From: Pseudomonas citrullilanati
GTDB taxonomy: Bacteria; Pseudomonadota; Gammaproteobacteria; Pseudomonadales; Pseudomonadaceae
DNA: 64,000 nucleotides
Direction: 5' to 3'
Assembly: GCF_030580855.1 (NCBI RefSeq)
Contig: NZ_JAUQOP010000029.1
Coordinates: 17,109 to 81,108, forward strand
Shown: positions 1 to 7,545 of the stretch, piece after piece
How positions within the stretch are numbered: position 1 is the stretch's first letter
How the letters are laid out: each line of letters opens with the position of its first letter
The notes under the pieces: generated by a model
The model's database searches: none
Seen by the model: the letters and a program-made list of their open reading frames with translations, nothing else
Told to the model about the DNA's origin: nothing
Translations under genes and position numbers: made by a program

Positions 1-87
1 GGGAGCGAGCTTGCTCGCGATAGCGGTAGGTCAGTCAACATCATTATTGACTGAGCCACCGTCATCGCGAGCAAGCTCGCTCCCACA
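1..87. repeat. REP pair, family A
   Basis: Two inverted copies of a GGGAGCGAGCTTGCTCGCGA-type palindrome, separated by about 40 bases. They lie downstream of the ompW gene. The first copy starts at the window edge and may be cut. Confidence 0.85.
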
Positions 88-113
88 GGGATTATCGTAT
101 CTTCAGGTTCGGC

Positions 114-812
114 TTAGAACTTGTAGCCCAAGCCCACCATGTAGATCCATGGGTCCACGTCGACATTCACCTTGGCCCGGGTCCCGCCGGCCACGGCGTT
201 GTTGTCGACGTAGGCCGTGGTGTCGATGTCGATGTAGCGCACCTGGCCGTTGATCATGATGTTGTCGGTGAGCATGTAGTCGGCGCCCACTTGCCAGGCC
301 ATGCCCCAGCTGTTGCTCGCGCGGAAGTTGCTGAAGCCGTTGGCGCTGGCTTCGCTGCCGACGTGCTCGTCATAGATCCAGGTGTAGTTGATGCCGGCGC
401 CGACGTAAGGCTGGAATGCCGACTTGGCGTCGAGCGGGTAGTAGACCAGGCTCAGGGTCGGTGGCAGGTGCTTGAGCGTGCCGAGCTTGTTGTTGGCTGC
501 GCCCAGGGCGGTGCCCTTGATCTTCACGTCGTGCTCGAACGGCGAGGCGGCGAGCAGTTCGATGCCGAGGTTATCGGTGATCATGTAGGCGAAGTTCAGG
601 CCCAGTTGCGTGTCGCTGCTCATGGTCGCCTTGCCGCCCAGATCGGCTCCGGCCAGCGGGCCCCGGTCGACCTTGACGCTGGAGGTGTCGGCATCCGGAT
701 TGACGGTGATGGCGCCGGCGCGAACGATGATGTCGCCGGCGGTATGGGCCTGGGCGAGCGGGGCGGCGAGCGCGAGGGCGAGGAGGGACGCGCTGAGCAA
801 GGACTTGTGCAT
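114..812 (-). CDS. ompW: OmpW/OprG family outer membrane protein
   Basis: Predicted eight-stranded outer-membrane beta-barrel of the OmpW family, a small channel for hydrophobic or small solutes. The 232-residue product has a signal peptide (MHKSLLSASLLALALAAPLAQA), then the family pattern: AGDIIVRAG after the signal, a conserved YYPL and GAGINYTW in the middle, and a C-terminal GLGYKF ending in Phe, as barrel proteins do. The ATG at 812 has a GGAG six bases upstream; the longer reading from 830 would add six residues before the signal. In P. aeruginosa the equivalent gene oprG also lies beside the zinc-linked cluster that follows here, which supports the assignment. A candidate Anr-type promoter lies upstream. 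Confidence 0.93.
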   Translation of the reverse strand: MHKSLLSASLLALALAAPLAQAHTAGDIIVRAGAITVNPDADTSSVKVDRGPLAGADLGGKATMSSDTQLGLNFAYMITDNLGIELLAASPFEHDVKIKGTALGAANNKLGTLKHLPPTLSLVYYPLDAKSAFQPYVGAGINYTWIYDEHVGSEASANGFSNFRASNSWGMAWQVGADYMLTDNIMINGQVRYIDIDTTAYVDNNAVAGGTRAKVNVDVDPWIYMVGLGYKF

Positions 813-846
813 GGGGGCTCCAGAGGACATTTCAAAAGGGATGTCC

Positions 847-889
847 TATGGTACGAAGCGCTCCGGTCGGGTCTTTTGACTCAGCTCAA
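847..889 (-). promoter_or_regulatory. Candidate Anr/FNR class II promoter for ompW
   Basis: TTGAC-TCAG-CTCAA at 876-889 matches the Anr/FNR consensus TTGAT-N4-ATCAA at 8 of 10 positions. A TACCAT-like -10 lies at 847-852 on the minus strand. Their centres are 33 bases apart, as expected for an activator centred near -41.5. OprG of P. aeruginosa is reported to be Anr-dependent. Confidence 0.55.
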
Positions 890-921
890 TGAAATGATGA
901 TGCGCCAGCCCGATAGGGCCC

Positions 922-1007
922 TTTCGCGAGCAAGCCCGCTCCCACACTAGACCGAGTTTCTTCAGAGGGAATACGGACAAAGTGTGGGAGCGGGCTTGCT
1001 CGCGAAA
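922..1007. repeat. REP pair, family A
   Basis: Two inverted REP units (TTCGCGAGCAAGCCCGCTCCCACA and its complement) between the ompW promoter region and the end of the zinc-linked cluster. Confidence 0.85.
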
Positions 1008-1040
1008 GCCATCTGACAGGCAACAACCAGGTAGCCGGAT

Positions 1041-1574
1041 TCACTCCGGCAGTTCATACATATAAATCTTTTCCGCCTCCATTTGATACCCGGCATCGGC
1101 CAGTTCGCTGGTGGACGGCTTGACCTGCATCGCTCCTTCGACCCAGTACGGCTGGTACAGCTCATCGAGTTTCACCCCGACTTCGCTTTTCACGTGCACG
1201 ATCTGGTTGGACGGCGGGGGCGGCACGTGGATGCAGGCGCCGAAGTACGGCACCAGCAGGAAGTCCGTGGTGCGGCCTTCCTCGCTGACTTCCAGCGGCA
1301 CGATGTAGCCCGGCAGGCGAATCCGCTGGCCATCGAGTTCCTTGACTACCGGGGCGTTGGGCAGGTCCTGCTTGGCGGCTGGCGCGGATTCGGCGGACAG
1401 GGCATCGCCCATCTGCGACAGGTCATGCAGCGGGGTCATGTTCGGCACTTCCGGCGGTGCCCCCGGCGGGATCATTTCGGTCCAGGCCAGGTCCCTCGGC
1501 TCGGCCGCCCACAGGGGCAGGGCGACCATCATCAATAGCGCAAACAGGGCGCGGGGCATCTTCACGGTCCTCAT
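1041..1574 (-). CDS. DUF3299 periplasmic protein of the zinc-linked cluster
   Basis: A 177-residue exported protein of the DUF3299 type. It has an N-terminal signal (ALFALLMMVALPLWAAEP) and a conserved block (RLPGYIVPLE, then FLLVPYFGACIHVPPPPSNQ) whose Cys and His could bind metal. ATG at 1574 overlaps the stop of the upstream permease as ATGA, so translation is probably coupled; a second ATG lies at 1559. It is the last gene of a four-gene cluster matching P. aeruginosa PA4063-PA4066, which is known to respond to zinc through Zur. The exact biochemical role is not established. Confidence 0.85.
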   Translation of the reverse strand: MRTVKMPRALFALLMMVALPLWAAEPRDLAWTEMIPPGAPPEVPNMTPLHDLSQMGDALSAESAPAAKQDLPNAPVVKELDGQRIRLPGYIVPLEVSEEGRTTDFLLVPYFGACIHVPPPPSNQIVHVKSEVGVKLDELYQPYWVEGAMQVKPSTSELADAGYQMEAEKIYMYELPE

Positions 1575-2836
1575 AAACGGATCGACAAGCCATCGGCCAG
1601 CGATTGGCGATAGGCGCGCCAGGCTGGCACGCTGCCCATCAGCAGCGCGGCGACCAGAATGCCAGCCATGAGCGTCCATTCATATTCGCTCGGCCAGCCC
1701 AACGGCAGATACAGGCCATAGGCCGACTGGACGTAACCCTGGGCGACGCCGATGCCGATGTACAGCAGGGCCAGCCCGGCGGCGACCCCGGCCAGGGCCA
1801 GGGCGAAGGCTTCGAGCACCAGCAGGCTCGCGATGTGCCAGGGCCGCGCGCCCACCGAGCGCAGGATCGCCATCTCCCGGCGCCGCTCGTTGAGGCTGGT
1901 GAGGATCGCCGTGAGCATGCCGATCAACCCGGTCAGGACCACGAACAGCGAAATCACGAACAAGGCTTTTTCCGCCGTGCCCATCAGGCTCCACAATTCC
2001 TGCAGGGCCACGCCGGGCAGGATCGCCAGCAAGGGCTCGCCACGGAACTCATTGATCTCGCGCTGCAAGGCAAAGGTGGAGATCTTGCTGTTGAGGCCGA
2101 GCATGAACGCGGTGATGGCTTGCGGTGTAAGGTCCATGTTGCGCGCCTGGTCGGCGCTGATGCGGCCGTTGCCCTGGGCCGGCGCGCCGTTCTTCCAGTC
2201 GATGTGGATGGCCTCCATGCCGCCGAGGCTGATGTGCAGCGTGCGGTCCACCGGGGTGCCGGTGCGCTTGAGGATGCCCACCACGGTGAAGGGCTTGTCG
2301 TCATGCTTGACCAGGCTGATCGCGGCGACGCCGTGGGCCAGCACCAGTTTGTCACCGAGGGCGTAGTGCAGCGCCTCGGCCACTTCGGCGCCGAGCACCA
2401 CTTCGAAAGGATCCGTGGCGAAGGGACGACCATCGGCCAGTTCCAGGTGTTGCTGGCGGCCGTACTGGTAATGCTCGAAGTAGGCCTCGGTGGTGCCCAT
2501 CACCCGGTAGCCGCGATGGGAGTCGCCGAGGGACATGGGGATCGCCCACTTCACCTTCGGGTTGTTGGCGAAGTGTTCGAAGCTGTCCCAGCGGATGTTG
2601 TTGGTGGCGTTGCCGATGCGAAACACCGAGTACAGCAACAGGTTCACCGAGCCGGAACGGGCGCCGACGATCAGGTCGGTGCCGCTGATGGTGCTGGCAA
2701 AACTGGCCCGCGCCTCGGTGCGCACCCGCTCCACCGCCAGCAGCAGACAAACGGACAGGGCGATGGCGAAGGCGGTGAGGATCGCGGTGAAGCGGCGGTT
2801 CGCCAGGCTGGCCATGGCAAGACGGAACAAATACAT
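1571..2836 (-). CDS. ABC transporter permease, FtsX/MacB type
   Basis: Inner-membrane permease of 421 residues. It has one N-terminal membrane helix (LANRRFTAILTAFAIALSV), a large periplasmic domain, and three C-terminal helices around residues 280-410, which is the FtsX/MacB layout. Such proteins usually work mechanically on periplasmic partners rather than forming a classical import channel. The ATG at 2836 follows the ATPase stop by one base; the longer reading to 2863 runs into the ATPase gene. It pairs with the adjacent ATPase and sits between two predicted periplasmic proteins, so a zinc-linked lipoprotein-release or metal-handling role is an inference. Confidence 0.9.
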   Translation of the reverse strand: MYLFRLAMASLANRRFTAILTAFAIALSVCLLLAVERVRTEARASFASTISGTDLIVGARSGSVNLLLYSVFRIGNATNNIRWDSFEHFANNPKVKWAIPMSLGDSHRGYRVMGTTEAYFEHYQYGRQQHLELADGRPFATDPFEVVLGAEVAEALHYALGDKLVLAHGVAAISLVKHDDKPFTVVGILKRTGTPVDRTLHISLGGMEAIHIDWKNGAPAQGNGRISADQARNMDLTPQAITAFMLGLNSKISTFALQREINEFRGEPLLAILPGVALQELWSLMGTAEKALFVISLFVVLTGLIGMLTAILTSLNERRREMAILRSVGARPWHIASLLVLEAFALALAGVAAGLALLYIGIGVAQGYVQSAYGLYLPLGWPSEYEWTLMAGILVAALLMGSVPAWRAYRQSLADGLSIRL

Positions 2837-2837
2837 C

Positions 2838-3548
2838 TCAGACCTCGACAGGCGTGGCGGCACGATTGAGATCGGCCAGCGAGAGGTTGCGGTCGAACAG
2901 CGGCGCCAGGCTCTGGTCGTGGCTGACGAACAACAGGCTGGAGCCGGCTTCGCGGCATTCGGCGAACAACAACCGCAGGAAGTTTTCCCGGGCGTCGTAA
3001 TCCAGGGCCGAGGTGGGTTCGTCGGCGATCACCAGCTCCGGTTGGCCGATCAACGCCCGGGCGGCGGCGACCCGTTGTTGCTGGCCGATGGACAGCGAGT
3101 CGGCGCGGCGCTCCAACAGGTTCGGATCGGTCAAGCCCAGGTGGGCCAGCAGCGTGGCGGCGGCTTGATCGACGCTGCCATGGCGCTGGATGGCCCTCTG
3201 CGCGCGCAGTTTGGAAAAGTGGCAGGGCAGCTCGACGTTTTCCCGCACCGAAAGAAACGGCAGCAGGTTGAACTGTTGGAAGATATAGCCGGTGTGGTCC
3301 ACGCGAAACCGGTCGCGGCTCCCCGCGCCCAGTTCGCTGAGGTCCTGGCCGAGCAGGCGGATGCAGCCGCGGTCCGGTGTCTGCACGCCGCCGAGCAAGC
3401 CCAGCAGGGTGGTCTTGCCGCTGCCGCTCGGGCCCTTGAGGAATACCGTCTCGCCGCCCTCCAGGCGAAACGCCGGGATATCCAGCAGCAGCGGATGCCC
3501 GGGCCAGCTGAAACCCAGGTCGGACAGTTCGATGAGTGCTTGGGTCAT
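2838..3548 (-). CDS. ABC transporter ATP-binding protein, MacB/LolD type
   Basis: Cytoplasmic ATPase of 236 residues that powers the adjacent FtsX-like permease. Visible motifs are Walker A (GPSGSGKTTLL), Q-loop (YIFQQFNLLPF), ABC signature (LSIGQQQRVAAARAL), Walker B (LVIADEPTSALD) and the switch histidine (LLFVSHDQ). The ATG at 3548 is chosen because the 49 residues upstream in this frame are translated REP DNA. The gap of about 160 bases to the upstream DUF2796 gene is largely filled by that REP pair, so expression from the DUF2796 promoter or from a separate promoter are both possible. Confidence 0.93.
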   Translation of the reverse strand: MTQALIELSDLGFSWPGHPLLLDIPAFRLEGGETVFLKGPSGSGKTTLLGLLGGVQTPDRGCIRLLGQDLSELGAGSRDRFRVDHTGYIFQQFNLLPFLSVRENVELPCHFSKLRAQRAIQRHGSVDQAAATLLAHLGLTDPNLLERRADSLSIGQQQRVAAARALIGQPELVIADEPTSALDYDARENFLRLLFAECREAGSSLLFVSHDQSLAPLFDRNLSLADLNRAATPVEV

Positions 3549-3587
3549 GTTTGCCGCTTCAAGGTAATGGAACACCTGTGGAATATC

Positions 3588-3678
3588 TGTGGGAGCACAG
3601 CTTGCTCGCGATGAGGCCGTAACATTCAGCCTGGATGTCGACAGTCGGACCGCTATCGCGAGCAAGCTTTGCTCCCAC
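3588..3678. repeat. REP pair, family A
   Basis: Two diverged REP units in inverted orientation (TGTGGGAGCACAGCTTGCTCGCGA and TCGCGAGCAAGCTTTGCTCCCAC). They sit inside the zinc-linked cluster between the DUF2796 and ATPase genes. Confidence 0.82.
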
Positions 3679-3711
3679 GAGGCTTGTTCCCACATTGAGT
3701 GTTGCGGTGAA

Positions 3712-4287
3712 TCAGAATTTCAAGGCGGGCGCCTTGGCTGTCACTTCCCCACCTTGCTGGCCGCTCGGGCCGATCAGTTGCACCAGGATTTTCTGGGTGG
3801 CCGGGAAGGTCTTGAACAAGGGGGCCAGGTCCAGATGGGTCAAGGCACCAGGCGCGACGCAACGGAATTGGTAGTGGGCGTGGATTTCACTATGTTCGTG
3901 GTGCTCGTCGTCATCATCATCGGCATGCTCTTCGTGGTCCGGTTCGTCGCCGAACAGCGGGCTTTCCAGTTCCTGCTGCTCCAAGGTGCATTTGGCATCG
4001 GCCAGATTGATCAGCGCCGCGGGCTTTTCCAACTTCGCCCGGACAGCGGCCACCTTGGCCTTGTCGGCATCGCTGGTGGCGGCGTGTTCGAAGCCCACCA
4101 GGTTCATCGCCGGGCTGTCGAGTTCCAACTCCAGGGTCTGGCCGTCCAGCGAGGCGTTGAGGCGGGCGACCCCGTGTTCGTGGGCACCGAGGCTGCCGTG
4201 CTCATGGTCATGATCATGTTCCACCGCCCCATGAGCGACAGCCAATGGCAGCAGGGCGAACGGCAAAGCGAGAAGCAGACGGCGCAT
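3712..4287 (-). CDS. His-rich DUF2796 (ZrgA-like) periplasmic protein
   Basis: A 191-residue exported protein with a signal peptide (MRRLLLALPFALLPLAVAHG). Directly after it comes a His/Asp/Glu cluster (EHDHDHEHG), with a second acidic His-rich stretch near residues 115-140 (DDDDDEHHEHSEIHAH). This is the pattern of DUF2796/ZrgA periplasmic zinc-binding proteins. It is the first gene of the cluster ending at 1041 and probably binds zinc for the ABC system. The ATG at 4287 is chosen because the signal peptide starts there; the open frame to 4551 upstream has no such feature. An inverted repeat that could be a Zur site lies just upstream. Confidence 0.9.
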   Translation of the reverse strand: MRRLLLALPFALLPLAVAHGAVEHDHDHEHGSLGAHEHGVARLNASLDGQTLELELDSPAMNLVGFEHAATSDADKAKVAAVRAKLEKPAALINLADAKCTLEQQELESPLFGDEPDHEEHADDDDDEHHEHSEIHAHYQFRCVAPGALTHLDLAPLFKTFPATQKILVQLIGPSGQQGGEVTAKAPALKF

Positions 4288-4305
4288 GACGAGTCTCCGT
4301 GAAAA

Positions 4306-4323
4306 GTTATGTAATCTTATAAC
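4306..4323. promoter_or_regulatory. Inverted repeat, possible Zur operator
   Basis: GTTAT-N8-ATAAC, 18 bases long, starts 19 bases before the DUF2796 start codon. The arms resemble the Zur half-site, but the usual gamma-proteobacterial box has a shorter gap, so the assignment rests mainly on zinc context. Confidence 0.4.
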
Positions 4324-4408
4324 GAAAGTGCGCAGAGTTTGACCGGCTGCTTGGCGTCGCGCAAGGCCCATGGGAGCATGGGCACATGAAATATTCAGGA
4401 GCACAGTG

Positions 4409-4762
4409 ATGTTGCGGATACGCGGAACGGTCGGTGACTGGCCGGTGGACCTGGCGATCGACATGGATGAGGGCGATTGGGCGCAGCTCGGCGCGCAGTT
4501 GCAGGCGATCAAGCCCGCCGAGGCGGCGCCAGTGCCGGCCAAGCCGGCCAATCAGGACGATGCCCAGTGGCAGGTCGCCAAGGAACTGTTGCGCAACGCC
4601 GGGCAACTGAGCGGCCCGGACCTGCTGGAACAGCTTGAAGGCCTGACCGGCAGCGCCTCGGCGGGCAAGCGCCTGTTGGTGCGGTTGCGCCATTGTGCCG
4701 AGGTCAAGGTACTGAGCGGCGGCGATACACCGCTCTATCGCTGGGCCGGGCCTGAGGCTTAA
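4409..4762 (+). CDS. Small hypothetical protein (PA4062-like position)
   Basis: A 117-residue soluble protein of unknown function. It begins MLRIRGTVGDWPVDLAIDMD; the middle is Ala/Pro-rich (about residues 33-45), and the C-terminal half is helical. No enzyme motif or signal is seen. The ATG at 4409 has AGGAG at an ordinary distance. It is divergent from the zinc-linked cluster and convergent with the thioredoxin gene; the two stop codons share bases 4760-4761. Its reading frame is uninterrupted and shows the same codon bias as its neighbours, so it is probably a real gene. Confidence 0.75.
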   Translation: MLRIRGTVGDWPVDLAIDMDEGDWAQLGAQLQAIKPAEAAPVPAKPANQDDAQWQVAKELLRNAGQLSGPDLLEQLEGLTGSASAGKRLLVRLRHCAEVKVLSGGDTPLYRWAGPEA

Positions 4763-5631
4763 TACAACGCGGCAAACAGTTTGCGGCGGTAGGTGGTCAC
4801 CAGCGGATGATCGTTGCCCAGCAGTTCGAACACCTGCAGCAGTGTCTTGTGCGGCAGGCCTTCGCTGTAGCTGCGGTTGCGCATGAACAACTTGAGCAAC
4901 GCATCGAGGGCCGGTTCGTACTGCTGGCGCGCCAGTTGCTGGATCGCCAGTTGGTACACCGCTTCGTCGTCCTGCGGGTCCTTCGCCAGGCGGGCCTTGA
5001 GGTCGGCGGCGTCCGGCAGGTTCCTGGCCAGGCCGAGGAACTGGATCTGCGCCTTGGCGCCAGCGAGGGCGGCCTTGTGCTCGTCGCTTTTCACCGCGTC
5101 GAGCACGGTCTGCGCTTCGCCCAGTTCGCCGCGCTCGGTCAGGCAGCGGGCATAGAGGATCAGCGCCTTGGCGTTGGTGTTGTCTTCGCCCAGCAACACC
5201 GTGAGCAGGGCTTCGGCGTCGGCGAAACGACCGTCGTCGAACAGCGCCTGGGCCTGTTCGAACGGATCGGCGGCGGCCGGCGGTGGCATCTGCACGTGAG
5301 GTTCGAGCATCGCCCGCACGGCGGATTCCGGTTGGGCCCCGGCAAAGCCATCCACGGGCTGGCCATCCTTGAACAGCACCACCGTCGGCAGGCTGCGAAT
5401 GCCGAAGCGGGCGACGATGTCCTGCTCGATGTCGCAGTTGACCTTGGCCAGCAGCAGTCCACCCTGGTAACTCTCGGCAATGGTTTGCAGCATCGGCATC
5501 AGGGCCTTGCACGGCGCACACCACTCGGCCCAGAAATCCACCAGTACCGGTTTGTGGAAAGAGTTGGCGATCACCGACTGGTCGAAATCGGCGGTGGTGG
5601 CGTCGAAGATGTAGGGCGTTTCCTGAGTCAT
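4759..5631 (-). CDS. cnoX: Thioredoxin-like co-chaperone, CnoX/YbbN family
   Basis: A 290-residue protein with an N-terminal thioredoxin domain (FWAEWCAPCKALMP, residues about 30-44, active-site CAPC) and a C-terminal TPR-like helical region starting near residue 115 (DPFEQAQALFDDGRFADAEA). This is the architecture of CnoX/YbbN, a chaperedoxin that holds unfolded substrates and passes them to GroEL. E. coli CnoX has lost the first active-site Cys; this protein keeps both, so it may also be redox-active. ATG at 5631 (MTQETPYIFDATTADFD) fits the family; upstream reading enters REP DNA. It is cytoplasmic and transcribed alone. Confidence 0.92.
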   Translation of the reverse strand: MTQETPYIFDATTADFDQSVIANSFHKPVLVDFWAEWCAPCKALMPMLQTIAESYQGGLLLAKVNCDIEQDIVARFGIRSLPTVVLFKDGQPVDGFAGAQPESAVRAMLEPHVQMPPPAAADPFEQAQALFDDGRFADAEALLTVLLGEDNTNAKALILYARCLTERGELGEAQTVLDAVKSDEHKAALAGAKAQIQFLGLARNLPDAADLKARLAKDPQDDEAVYQLAIQQLARQQYEPALDALLKLFMRNRSYSEGLPHKTLLQVFELLGNDHPLVTTYRRKLFAALY

Positions 5632-5732
5632 GGGCAATCTCGTAGAGCGCTTGAATGGGGCAACTATAAGGCTTGGTGGGGGGTGGCTGAAAGCCGGGGA
5701 GGTCTTTCGTCTTGTGGTGTCTGGCAGGACGC

Positions 5733-5827
5733 TTTCGCGAGCAAGCCCGCTCCCACATGGGATTTGTGGTGAACACGAATTTTGCACCCACAGGAGATCG
5801 ACTGTGGGAGCGGGCTTGCTCGCGAAG
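5733..5827. repeat. REP pair, family A
   Basis: Inverted REP units flanking about 47 bases, located between the methyltransferase stop and the start of cnoX. Confidence 0.85.
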
Positions 5828-5835
5828 CTTTTTAT

Positions 5836-6492
5836 CTAGCTGCGCCGCGCGTGGTACAGGCTCACATGCCGAAACTCTTCCGGCTCAGCCAAGTCCGGCA
5901 ACGTCATGGCTTCCAGCATTTCGATGCGCCGGTACAGCGGATGCTGGAAATCCCGGACCCGGGAGTCGGCCACCAGGGCTTCGCGGCCACGGCTGAGGAA
6001 ATGATCGAGCAACGGCAGGTTGCTGCGGTCGTAGAGCACATCGGCCACCAGGACCAGGTCAAAGCGATCCGCTTCGGCAAAAAAGTCGGCGGAATAGGCC
6101 AGCGTCACCCCATTGAGCTGGGCATTGGCCCGGCACGCCGCAAGCGCCAGTGGGTCCAGGTCGCAGGCCACCACCTCCAGCGCCCCTGCCTTGACCGCCG
6201 CGATGCCGGCCACGCCGGAGCCGGCGCCAAAGTCCAGCACGCGCTTGCCCGCGACCCACTGCGGTCGCTCGGCCAGGTAACGGGCCAGCGCCAGGCCACT
6301 GGCCCAGCAGAAACTCCAATAGGGCGGTTCGTGGAGGATGCGCCGGGTTTCTTCCGGGCTGAAGGCGCGGTCCATGTTGTCGCCGTCGATCAGCCACAGT
6401 TTCAAGTCTGTGCCGGGCAACGGGCAGGCCACCAGGCGCGCATCGCCCAGCAGCCCCGCCAATGCGTGCTGCAGGTCCTGCGGTGCCGTCAT
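5836..6492 (-). CDS. Class I SAM-dependent methyltransferase
   Basis: A 218-residue Rossmann-fold methyltransferase. SAM-binding motif I is VLDFGAGSGVAGIAA (about residues 95-109); an acidic residue follows at the end of strand 2 (VVACDLDPLALAACR); motif post-I is DLVLVADVLYD. The overall layout resembles the ETFB/protein-lysine methyltransferase group related to PrmA, so a protein substrate is likely but unproven. Its start overlaps the stop of the upstream lipoprotein gene as ATGA, so the two genes are translated together. Confidence 0.88.
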   Translation of the reverse strand: MTAPQDLQHALAGLLGDARLVACPLPGTDLKLWLIDGDNMDRAFSPEETRRILHEPPYWSFCWASGLALARYLAERPQWVAGKRVLDFGAGSGVAGIAAVKAGALEVVACDLDPLALAACRANAQLNGVTLAYSADFFAEADRFDLVLVADVLYDRSNLPLLDHFLSRGREALVADSRVRDFQHPLYRRIEMLEAMTLPDLAEPEEFRHVSLYHARRS

Positions 6493-6953
6493 GGCGCTTT
6501 GACAAATTGCAAGGCGCCCAAGGCCTGGGTGGTCGGCTGGGTAATGCGTTGTTCCGGCAAATGCAGGATCAACTGGCCCGACTGGCTGGCGCGCCCGCGC
6601 AGTTCCACGCGGGCACCGACCGGAAACGCTTCCGGGTTGAAGCGCAGGTGGAAGGGCAGGGCCTGGTTGGTGCCGATCAGGCTGGAGCTGGCGAGCAATT
6701 GTTGTGGGCGGTCCTTGTCATCGATCACCAGCAGCGCCAGTTCGACTTCGGCACCGGCCGGCACGCCTTGCAAGGTGCCGCTCAACTCACGCTGGTAGGC
6801 GGGCAGCGGGCCCAGCTCGGCGGCCTGGCGGGCCTTTTCCTGGGCCTGTTTCGGCGCGGGGGCCGGGGCGGGTGCGGCGGGTTTGGGGGCATCGCTGCTG
6901 CACGCCATCAGCAGGCTGAAAAGACTGAGCAAAACGAGCGATCGTAGCGGCAT
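6489..6953 (-). CDS. YbaY-type lipoprotein
   Basis: A 154-residue lipoprotein with a short signal and lipobox (LLMACSS, lipidated Cys near residue 17), an Ala/Pro-rich linker (KPAAPAPAPAPKQ), then a beta-rich domain (LSGTLQGVPAGAEVELALLVIDD) typical of the YbaY/YscW-like family. The function of this family is unclear; the link to type III secretion pilotins is by fold only. Start at 6953 is chosen for the signal; nine more residues could be read upstream. It forms a two-gene unit with the methyltransferase and is divergent from nrdR. Confidence 0.85.
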   Translation of the reverse strand: MPLRSLVLLSLFSLLMACSSDAPKPAAPAPAPAPKQAQEKARQAAELGPLPAYQRELSGTLQGVPAGAEVELALLVIDDKDRPQQLLASSSLIGTNQALPFHLRFNPEAFPVGARVELRGRASQSGQLILHLPEQRITQPTTQALGALQFVKAP

Positions 6954-7080
6954 GTGTGGCTCCAGCAAGGTAAATTCCATGGATCAGACGGTAAGCCCGT
7001 CTGTATACCGTAAACCCTATGGCTTGTCTTGCCAGTGGGATGCGCTACCATGGCCCTCCCTTTTTTTGTTGCCTGCCACC

Positions 7081-7545
7081 ATGCACTGTCCCTTCTGCGG
7101 TGCCAACGACACCAAGGTCATCGACTCGCGACTGGTCGCCGAGGGCGAACAGGTCCGCCGCCGGCGCGAATGCCTGGCCTGCGGCGAACGTTTCACCACG
7201 TTCGAGACCGCTGAACTGGTGTTGCCGCGCCTGATCAAAACCGACGGCAGTCGCCAGCCGTTCGACGAAGACAAACTGCGCGCCGGCATGCAGCGCGCCC
7301 TGGAAAAACGCCCGGTGAGCGTCGAGCGCCTGGAAGCGGCGCTGGTGCACATCAAGCACAAGCTGCGAGCCACGGGCGAGCGCGAGGTCAAATCCCTGGT
7401 GGTGGGTGAACTGGTGATGGCCGAGCTGCAAAAGCTCGACGAAGTCGCCTACATCCGTTTCGCCTCGGTGTACCGGCGCTTCCAGGACCTGAACGAGTTC
7501 CGCGAGGAAATCGACCGCCTGGCCCGCGAACCGGTGAAGGAATGA
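7081..7545 (+). CDS. nrdR: Transcriptional repressor NrdR
   Basis: A 154-residue repressor of ribonucleotide reductase genes. It has an N-terminal zinc ribbon (MHCPFCG and CLACGERF) and an ATP-cone domain from about residue 48 (VIKTDGSRQPF-like region and the helices after it) that senses ATP/dATP. The ATG at 7081 is the only start that preserves the zinc ribbon as the first element. It ends in an ATGA overlap with ribD, the common nrdR-ribD coupling in proteobacteria. Confidence 0.97.
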   Translation: MHCPFCGANDTKVIDSRLVAEGEQVRRRRECLACGERFTTFETAELVLPRLIKTDGSRQPFDEDKLRAGMQRALEKRPVSVERLEAALVHIKHKLRATGEREVKSLVVGELVMAELQKLDEVAYIRFASVYRRFQDLNEFREEIDRLAREPVKE

